Source: Candidatus Woesearchaeota archaeon (GTDB lineage: Archaea > Nanobdellota > Nanobdellia > Woesearchaeales > JAUUYB01). From it: a stretch of 6,840 bases of DNA. Under the pieces are notes generated by a model. It was not told the DNA's origin, ran no database searches, and saw only the letters and a program-made list of their open reading frames with translations. A program made the position numbers and the translations under genes. This document shows positions 1-4,199 of the stretch, one piece after another (position 1 is the stretch's first letter; every line of letters starts with the position of its first letter). The stretch covers positions 1 to 6,840 of the forward strand of contig JAUUYB010000054.1 in the NCBI GenBank assembly GCA_030590605.1, written 5' to 3'.

Positions 1-716
1 AAGGGAGACCCGACCATCTGGTACTCCCTATCTCAGAAGGCAGATATGATTTCTTCATCCCAAGACCGTTCCTCAAAGGCTACTCTCATGCCACAGTCCC
101 CCTGAAGATCAGAGGACAGGAAGAGACAGCTATAGTGGAACTTTCTGATTATGTCACTAGCAGGAAACCTCTTTCCCCTCCACATTCGATATGGACAAAG
201 AACAGCTCCGGCGAACAGATATCATTCAAGAACGAGAAAGACTATGTCCGTCCGGACTCAGGGATAGTCCAATCCCTTGTAGACCGAGTGACCAAAGGCT
301 GCGCTTCACAGTGGGAAAAGGCAGTCGCGATAACAGAATTCATCCAGACCTACAGCGAATATGACGATTTCTACAAAAGTGAAAATGTCCGCTCCCCGCC
401 CCAGATACTCATAAACGGCGCGAAAAACTGCTTCGACGGTACAGTGCTTGGCGCGTCGATGCTCCTTAACATCGGTATGCCAGTCCTTGCTATATCAATG
501 GAATGCTATGGCGGCTACCATTCCGCACTTGCAGTCTCAACGGAAGAAAATTTTACCTACGCCTATGATATGGTCAAGAAGAACCCTAAAGGATTCCTGC
601 TACATGAAGGCAAGCTCTACGCGTTCATCGAGACGACAGAGAATCGCCCTATAGGGTCTGACATAGACGGCCGCATCCTCTTCAATCAGCCGCTTCATCC
701 CAAAGATTACGCCTAG
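1..716 (+). CDS. Transglutaminase-like domain protein, C-terminal part (5' end outside window)
   Basis: The reading frame is open from the left edge (first full codon at base 3) and stops at TAG 714-716, so about 237 residues are visible and the true start lies upstream. A GTG at 135 could be read as a start, but clear coding sequence continues before it, so it is probably an internal Val. The core looks like a transglutaminase/protease-fold domain. A helix-like stretch (AVAITEFIQTYSEYDDF) leads to the Cys of AKNCFDG (visible residue about 143). The His of GGYHSALAV (about 173) and the Asp of TYAYDMV (about 189) follow with the spacing of a Cys-His-Asp triad. Family members act as cysteine peptidases, amidases or cross-linkers, and archaeal ones are often surface proteins. 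The missing N-terminus hides any signal peptide or membrane anchor, so substrate and location cannot be told. No terminator is obvious after the stop. The fold is fairly sure; the function is not. Confidence 0.8.
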   Translation, partial: GRPDHLVLPISEGRYDFFIPRPFLKGYSHATVPLKIRGQEETAIVELSDYVTSRKPLSPPHSIWTKNSSGEQISFKNEKDYVRPDSGIVQSLVDRVTKGCASQWEKAVAITEFIQTYSEYDDFYKSENVRSPPQILINGAKNCFDGTVLGASMLLNIGMPVLAISMECYGGYHSALAVSTEENFTYAYDMVKKNPKGFLLHEGKLYAFIETTENRPIGSDIDGRILFNQPLHPKDYA

Positions 717-756
717 ACGAGAAATAATGGTCTTTATAAGGTGGGTAATAGCAAAC

Positions 757-765
757 ATTTAAAAA
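757..765 (+). promoter_or_regulatory. TATA-box candidate for the eS1-ferredoxin unit
   Basis: The A/T-only stretch ATTTAAAAA lies 24 bases (centre to first base) ahead of the ATG at 785 and 30 ahead of the ATG at 791. That is the archaeal TATA-to-start distance for a leaderless or nearly leaderless mRNA. The bases between it and the start (AATTTTCCAACT) contain no Shine-Dalgarno sequence, which supports this reading. A second TATA-like run, CTTTATAAG at 732-740, is an equally good match to the consensus but would give a leader of about 23 bases. The sequence does not decide between them. Confidence 0.5.
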
Positions 766-784
766 TGAAGATAATTTTCCAACT

Positions 785-1603
785 ATGAAAATGGCGAAAA
801 AAGTCAAGAAATCACAATCCAAAATCAAGAAGAAGGTATGGGTCAAGCTAGTCGCTCCACCAGCATTCGGAAAAGCCGATCTCGGTGAAGCATCAGTAGA
901 AGATCCACGACAAGCTATCGGTAAGACTGTCACTGCAAATCTCATGACACTCACAAGAGATCCTAAAAAACAAGGGATCAATGTCAGGTTCATCGTCAGG
1001 AAGATGCATGAGTCTCATGCTGAGACAATATTCAATCGGTACAGGCTGATGCCGGCGTCCATCAAGAGGATGGTCAGGCGTAACAAGAACAGGCTTGACC
1101 ACTCGTTCAAATGCAAGACATCAGATGGTGTACTCCTTATACTCAAGCCGATCGTCCTTACAATGAACAAATGCAATAGATCTGTCATCCAGGCGCTTCG
1201 GAAGAAAGTAGTCTCATTCCTATTCTATAATGTCGGGAAGAAGACCTTTGACCAGTTTGTCCAGGAACTCATCACTGCGAAGATCCAGATTTCACTCAAA
1301 CGCTCGCTCTCTAAGCTCTACCCTGTCGCTATCTGCGAACTAAGGGAAGCAATCGTCTCATCTTACCCAGACACGATGAAAGGGACAAAGCCTGAAGGTA
1401 AACTTACAGTCAAACCTGCGGTCGAAGAGAAGAAGCCTGCTGTTAAACCTGTAAAGACAGAAGTTAAGACTGAAGAGAAGCCAGCGAAGGTTGAAGAGAA
1501 ACCTGCAGCTAAGACTGAAGAGAAACCTATCGCTAAGGTTGAAGAGAAGCCTGCTAAGCCTGTCAAAAAGAGTGTAACTTCTAAGAAATCTAAAGAGGAA
1601 TAA
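785..1603 (+). CDS. rps3ae: Small-subunit ribosomal protein eS1 (S3Ae) with repeat-rich C-terminal tail
   Basis: This is a structural protein of the archaeal/eukaryotic 30S/40S subunit that sits near the mRNA exit side. Family hallmarks occur in order: a basic N-terminus, WVKLVAPPAFG (19-29), the LGEASVEDPRQAIGKTV block (33-49), LTRDPKKQGINVRF (56-69), IKRMVRRNKNRLDHS (93-107), LKPIVLTMNK (120-129), TFDQFVQELI (154-163) and the KLYPVAICELREAIV end of the core (177-191). The core is about 195 residues, near the usual archaeal length. Residues 204-272 are an extra Lys/Glu/Pro/Ala/Val tail with an EEKPA-type repeat, surely disordered and highly basic-acidic mixed. The start was taken at ATG 785; ATG 791 (MAKK...) is also possible and looks more like a typical eS1 N-terminus. 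The gene is followed after 2 bases by the ferredoxin gene, so the two are probably co-transcribed. Identity of the core is very secure. Confidence 0.96.
   Translation: MKMAKKVKKSQSKIKKKVWVKLVAPPAFGKADLGEASVEDPRQAIGKTVTANLMTLTRDPKKQGINVRFIVRKMHESHAETIFNRYRLMPASIKRMVRRNKNRLDHSFKCKTSDGVLLILKPIVLTMNKCNRSVIQALRKKVVSFLFYNVGKKTFDQFVQELITAKIQISLKRSLSKLYPVAICELREAIVSSYPDTMKGTKPEGKLTVKPAVEEKKPAVKPVKTEVKTEEKPAKVEEKPAAKTEEKPIAKVEEKPAKPVKKSVTSKKSKEE
1469..1558 (+). repeat. In-frame tandem repeats coding for the eS1 tail
   Basis: Four consecutive units of 21, 24, 24 and 21 bases start at 1469, 1490, 1514 and 1538. Each begins ACT or GTT followed by GAAGAGAA and encodes (T/V)EEKPxxK (residues 229-258). The units alternate ACT/GTT at the first codon, as if a two-unit block had been duplicated. 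Synonymous differences (AAG/AAA, CCA/CCT) show some age. Looser EEKKPA and KP motifs extend the pattern back to about 1420. Slippage or unequal recombination could change the copy number. Confidence 0.85.
1595..1598 (+). promoter_or_regulatory. Shine-Dalgarno site of the ferredoxin gene, inside the eS1 end
   Basis: GAGG lies 7 bases before the ATG at 1606 and within the last codons of eS1 (AAAGAGGAA). It supports the ATG at 1606 as start and suggests that the second gene of the unit is initiated by ribosome re-binding or coupling, in contrast to the leaderless first genes in this window. Confidence 0.65.
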
Positions 1604-1605
1604 AC

Positions 1606-1794
1606 ATGCCGAAACCGATAATAGATCATTCTAAATGTACAGGGTGTAACACGTGCGTCGAGATCTGTCCGATGGATGTCCTAAAGAAATCTGATGATAA
1701 GGACAAGAAAATCGATACAACAGATAATGAATGCATCGGGTGCAGGGCATGCGAAGTCCAGTGTCCTGAAGGATGCATCAAAGTCCAAGATTAG
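1606..1794 (+). CDS. 2x[4Fe-4S] ferredoxin
   Basis: This is a 62-residue soluble electron carrier. Two clostridial-type cluster motifs are complete. The first is C11-x2-C14-x2-C17-x3-C21-P and the second is C43-x2-C46-x2-C49-x3-C53-P. In this fold each cluster takes three Cys from its own motif and the fourth from the other. An extra Cys at 57 follows the second motif. The linker (residues 27-40) is Asp/Lys rich. It could donate or accept low-potential electrons, for example with a pyruvate or 2-oxoacid:ferredoxin oxidoreductase; no partner gene is in the window. It starts 2 bases after the eS1 stop and shares its transcript. No membrane segment or fusion is present. Ferredoxin-like domains also occur as subunits of larger oxidoreductases, but the short free-standing length favours a stand-alone carrier. 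Confidence 0.93.
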   Translation: MPKPIIDHSKCTGCNTCVEICPMDVLKKSDDKDKKIDTTDNECIGCRACEVQCPEGCIKVQD

Positions 1795-1806
1795 ATTTTA
1801 AATATA

Positions 1807-1825
1807 TTTTTTTGTTAATTTTTTT
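1807..1825 (+). terminator. T-run terminator after ferredoxin
   Basis: Two runs of seven T (1807-1813 and 1819-1825) begin 13 bases after the ferredoxin stop, with no preceding hairpin. This is the known form of intrinsic termination in Archaea. It separates the eS1-ferredoxin unit from the cupin gene downstream. Confidence 0.75.
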
Positions 1826-1930
1826 CTTCCGGCTGACATCGTGCCGTTCGCTCCGTCGATTTCTGGATTGTATTTTTTGGATGTTAACTCATGCTAGTTG
1901 CAATTTAAAAACCTGCCTAGATTAGAAATC
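1826..1930. other. Spacer with a short GC-rich island, no gene seen
   Basis: The 166-base gap between ferredoxin and cupin holds the terminator, then an abruptly GC-rich stretch (about 1829-1858, containing GTGCCGTTCGCTCCGTCG), then AT-rich sequence leading to the cupin promoter. No convincing reading frame, RNA gene or complete palindrome was found. Its vocabulary (CGCTCCG, CGTGCC) resembles the islands at 2320-2385 and 6060-6190. Confidence 0.4.
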
Positions 1931-1940
1931 TTTTTAATAT
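1931..1940 (+). promoter_or_regulatory. TATA box of the cupin gene
   Basis: TTTTTAATAT is centred about 26 bases ahead of the ATG at 1961, the classical spacing for a leaderless archaeal transcript starting at the A of the ATG. No Shine-Dalgarno sequence precedes the ATG. The spacing (only about 20 to the TTG at 1955) is a reason for preferring ATG 1961 as start. Confidence 0.6.
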
Positions 1941-1960
1941 TTAGTAAATTATAATTGATT

Positions 1961-2302
1961 ATGCAAAGAATAAATCACAATAATTGGATTAAAGGAAAAA
2001 GCTATCAAAAAAGAATCTTGATAGAAGAATTAAAAGAGAAAATTAATCTTATTGAAGATGTTATTGTTGTTCCAAAGGGAGAAATTCCTTGTCATAGCCA
2101 TGATTTTACAGATGAAATTTTTTATATAATCAATAATTCTGCAATAATGATTGTTAATAATAATGAATTTAAAGTAAATCCTGGCGATATGATCTATGTT
2201 AATAAAAACGAAAGTCATGGATTTAAAAATGAAAGTGATAAGGAATTAAAGATGCTTGTTCTTAAGATTAATTTTCAAAAAGGAGATTCTTTATTGAGGT
2301 AA
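1961..2302 (+). CDS. Small single-domain cupin protein
   Basis: The protein has 113 residues from ATG 1961; a TTG two codons earlier is less likely. It is a beta-barrel metal-binding cupin of the cupin_2 type. Motif 1 reads KGEIPCHSHDFTDEIFYII (39-57), with H45, H47 and E52 as metal ligands. Motif 2 reads VNPGDMIYVNKNESHGF (72-88), with H86 as the fourth ligand. All four ligands are present, so a bound divalent metal is likely. Such stand-alone cupins include sugar isomerases, dioxygenases and sensors, and the sequence does not tell which. There is no signal peptide or membrane segment. The gene is strikingly AT rich: I count about 24% G+C over 2041-2280. It uses AAT, ATT, AAA and GAA codons heavily, unlike its neighbours, which favour ATC and CTC. 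It has its own promoter and no partner gene. Transfer from an AT-rich archaeon is a reasonable inference. Confidence 0.87.
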   Translation: MQRINHNNWIKGKSYQKRILIEELKEKINLIEDVIVVPKGEIPCHSHDFTDEIFYIINNSAIMIVNNNEFKVNPGDMIYVNKNESHGFKNESDKELKMLVLKINFQKGDSLLR

Positions 2303-2405
2303 TGCTAGGTTTTCAAGCTGTCCCTTCGGTCGACTTGTAGTCTCTTCACATAAGATGGGGGGGTGCTTACGACCGTCCGTGCCAGTGATGTTGCTAGGGA
2401 AATCA
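2303..2405. other. GC-rich spacer downstream of cupin, no gene seen
   Basis: The 216 bases between cupin and MATE start with about 100 bases of mixed, partly GC-rich sequence. It includes a G7 run (2357-2363) and a 6-base complementary pair, CGGTCG at 2327-2332 and CGACCG at 2370-2375. The decamer GGTGCTTACG at 2362-2371 recurs with one change (GGCGCTTACG) at 6181-6190. No reading frame of credible coding character, tRNA or known RNA was recognised. Confidence 0.4.
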
Positions 2406-2469
2406 GAGATTTTCATGCATAAGAAAACACAATCGTGTTTTCGTATGAATATGTTAAATATAAAATCTC
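2406..2469. repeat. Nested inverted repeat upstream of the MATE gene
   Basis: Inner hairpin: GAAAACAC (2423-2430) and GTGTTTTC (2435-2442) are perfect complements around the loop AATC. After one A/G mismatch the stem continues with CATA (2418-2421) against TATG (2444-2447). Outer arms: GAGATTTT (2406-2413) pairs with AAAATCTC (2462-2469). It ends 18 bases before the MATE TATA box at 2488. It could be a dyad operator, a cruciform or hairpin terminator for upstream transcription, or the remnant of a small mobile element. No T run follows on either strand, so a plain terminator is less likely. Confidence 0.7.
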
Positions 2470-2487
2470 AAACTGTCAAACAATATC

Positions 2488-2495
2488 TTTATAAA
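2488..2495 (+). promoter_or_regulatory. TATA box of the MATE gene
   Basis: TTTATAAA matches the archaeal TATA consensus and is centred about 27 bases ahead of the ATG at 2519, predicting a leaderless mRNA. The bases between it and the start contain no Shine-Dalgarno sequence. Confidence 0.75.
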
Positions 2496-2518
2496 TTAAT
2501 ATTCTCTCAGCCCAGAAC

Positions 2519-3868
2519 ATGACAAAGAACAGGGTAGATGGATTCATCAAGAATCCGCGTAAAGCGTTATTTACTCTTGCTATGCCTGTTGTCATCGGCA
2601 TGGTAGTCCATTCTCTCTATAATATCATAGATACCATATTCGTAGGCAGGCTCGGAGCTGAAGCGATAGCAGCAGTCACGCTCTCTTTTCCGTTCTTCTT
2701 CATAATGAATGCATTCGCCTTCGGTATCGGGGTGGGTGTCACATCTGTCATCGGAAAACTGGTAGGCCAGAAACGTAAGGGAGCGGCAGCAAACGCTGCC
2801 TGTCATGGCATCATTATCAGCTTAGGCATATCTATCGTGTTCTTTATCGCAGGATTACTCTACCTGAAAACAGCTTTCGCATTCATCGGCGCAGAGGCCA
2901 TGGTGACATCACTGGGAATAGATTATATGAGGATCATATTCCTCTTTGCACCTGTCTTCTTCCTGTCTCCAGCATTCTACGCCATCCTCTCAGGCGAGGG
3001 CGACACAAAGACTCCTATGAAACTCCAGATATTCTCATTGATCACAAACATCATCCTCGATCCGATATTCATCTTCGGTTTCGGGTACGGTGTCAAAGGT
3101 GCAGCGATCGCCACAGTCATCGCGCAGACTTTAGGGTTCCTCATATTCTGTTACATTTTCTTTGTCAAGAAATCAGGATACCTCAAAGCGGACTTCAGAC
3201 TGTTCTCTTTTAGGAATAAACTCATATACCGGATATTTTTTGTAGGTGCGCCTGTCATCCTGACCCATCTTATCATGGGATTCGGAGTCCTGCTCCTGAA
3301 CAAGGTCATGACGAGCTTCTCTACGAATCACATTGCGGCTTTCGGATTAGCAGTGAGATTTGACTCCCTTGTAGTGATGCCAGTCTTCGGGATATCTTCC
3401 GGACTTGTCGCTCTTGTCTCAATGTATCTCGGCGCTAAGCGACCTGACCTCATCAGATACATCTCCTGGTACGGCATCAAGATGAGCCTGATTATCGTCG
3501 GTTCACTTGGTGTGATAATCTTCTTCATCCCAGAGATCCTCCTCTCTATCTTCACCCAGGATCCTGAGCTCATAAAGATAGGCTCGGTCATCATGAGGTT
3601 CTTAGTCTTCACCTATCCATTCATGGCGATAGGCATGAACACAGGAAGGATCATCCAAGGTCTCGGAACAGGAATCCCGAGTCTCATCATCACATCTGCC
3701 AGAGTGCTTGTCTTTGCGATCCCTCTCGCATACACTTTCGTATACATCCTAGGATACGGATACACTTCAGTCCTCTGGGCGTTGATCATCTCAGCGAACA
3801 TATCAGCGTTCCTGGCCATACCCTGGCTCAGGTATTATCTGAAGAAAATAAACGAATCACCGATGTAG
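2519..3868 (+). CDS. MATE-family multidrug/cation antiporter
   Basis: This integral membrane exporter has 449 residues, the usual MATE length, with about twelve hydrophobic segments in two pseudo-symmetric halves. The first half carries AMPVVIGMVVHSLYNIIDTIFVGRLG (21-46) and the GKLVGQKRKGAA loop (79-90). It continues with SGEGDTKTPM (158-167, the family's G-x-GDT-x-TP motif) and NIILDPIFIFGFGYGVKGAAIAT (177-199). The second half repeats the pattern from about 237 (YRIFFVGAPVILTH) through GLGTGIPSL (381-389). Acidic residues D38 and D181 with N177 lie in the N-lobe positions expected for the DinF-like branch, where they bind Na+ or H+; their match to the studied Pyrococcus transporter is from memory. 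Proteins of this family expel cationic drugs, metabolites or, in some branches, lipid-linked compounds; the substrate cannot be told. It has its own promoter, and its last 41 bases overlap the opposite-strand OB-fold gene. Confidence 0.95.
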   Translation: MTKNRVDGFIKNPRKALFTLAMPVVIGMVVHSLYNIIDTIFVGRLGAEAIAAVTLSFPFFFIMNAFAFGIGVGVTSVIGKLVGQKRKGAAANAACHGIIISLGISIVFFIAGLLYLKTAFAFIGAEAMVTSLGIDYMRIIFLFAPVFFLSPAFYAILSGEGDTKTPMKLQIFSLITNIILDPIFIFGFGYGVKGAAIATVIAQTLGFLIFCYIFFVKKSGYLKADFRLFSFRNKLIYRIFFVGAPVILTHLIMGFGVLLLNKVMTSFSTNHIAAFGLAVRFDSLVVMPVFGISSGLVALVSMYLGAKRPDLIRYISWYGIKMSLIIVGSLGVIIFFIPEILLSIFTQDPELIKIGSVIMRFLVFTYPFMAIGMNTGRIIQGLGTGIPSLIITSARVLVFAIPLAYTFVYILGYGYTSVLWALIISANISAFLAIPWLRYYLKKINESPM

Positions 3869-4121
3869 CGAACCCATCTTCTTCATAGACGATTATCTGA
3901 TCCCCTCTCCTGAGCGGGAGGTCACCTTCTACCAGGATGTCAATATGTTCATCGCGGGAAATGGTCAGGAACGTGAGATCGCCTGCTTTCCTCACCGACA
4001 CGACTGTGCCTGTGATGTTCTCTTTCTCATCAGGACTTTCCGGAGCCGGCAGGATGAGGATCAGGGACAGGCCTATCAGGAAGATTGCCATAGCTAAGAT
4101 GGAGAGGATTCTGTCCTTCAT
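3828..4121 (-). CDS. Membrane-anchored OB-fold miniprotein (function unknown)
   Basis: This is a 97-residue protein. Residues 5-25 (ILSILAMAIFLIGLSLILILP) form one hydrophobic segment, either a signal peptide or a single membrane anchor. After a short Pro/Glu/Asp linker (26-35), residues 37-92 show the alternating pattern of a small OB fold: TGTVVSVRKAGDLTFLTIS, then IDILVEGDLPLRRGDQIIVYEEDG, then ATSVIRLF. The central Leu-Arg-Arg-Gly-Asp turn is typical of tRNA_anti-like OB domains. Placed outside the membrane, the OB fold would more likely bind protein, glycan or ions than nucleic acid, but this is inference. ATG 4121 was chosen because it begins the hydrophobic segment; eight T bases precede it on its strand and no Shine-Dalgarno sequence is seen. 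It lies 66 bases after the debranching enzyme stop, same strand, and overlaps the convergent MATE end by 41 bases. Confidence 0.75.
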   Translation of the reverse strand: MKDRILSILAMAIFLIGLSLILILPAPESPDEKENITGTVVSVRKAGDLTFLTISRDEHIDILVEGDLPLRRGDQIIVYEEDGFATSVIRLFSSDNT

Positions 4122-4142
4122 AAAAAAAGAGTATAGGACAAT

Positions 4143-4199
4143 CTCTATTCATAGGTGTATGATAAATTTCTGAAAGAATTGCGATGATTATGAATAGAG
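4143..4199. repeat. 11-base inverted repeat around the debranching enzyme stop codon
   Basis: CTCTATTCATA (4143-4153) and TATGAATAGAG (4189-4199) are perfect reverse complements 35 bases apart. The right arm is the 3' end of the debranching enzyme gene including most of its last codons and stop (coding ...LYS-stop on the - strand). The left arm lies about 28 bases upstream of the OB-fold gene start, where a TATA box would sit (TATGAATA on the - strand). It may form a hairpin in the intergenic part of a read-through - strand transcript, or mark an old small inversion or duplication. Confidence 0.6.

Noticed and set aside
682..993. A 103-codon - strand frame overlapping the eS1 start and promoter
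   Set aside because: It lies opposite strongly conserved eS1 coding sequence and its promoter and has no domain character.
1469..1558. Possible CRISPR-like regular repeats
   Set aside because: The 21-24 base units are contiguous, without unique spacers, and are in frame inside eS1, so they are protein-coding repeats.
1363..1629. An 88-codon - strand frame with Ser/Gly/Phe repeats opposite the eS1 tail
   Set aside because: Its repeats are only the complement of the EEKPA repeats of eS1. It crosses the eS1-ferredoxin junction and has no independent support.
1829..2469. A transposon carrying the cupin gene
   Set aside because: I looked for terminal inverted repeats and target duplications around the AT-rich gene and found only short matches such as ATGCTAG on both sides. 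No transposase is present, so only foreign composition is claimed.
2303..2518. Possible tRNA or snoRNA-like gene in the spacer (a GTGATGT resembling a C box near 2386)
   Set aside because: No matching D box at suitable distance, no T-loop sequence and no cloverleaf could be found on either strand.
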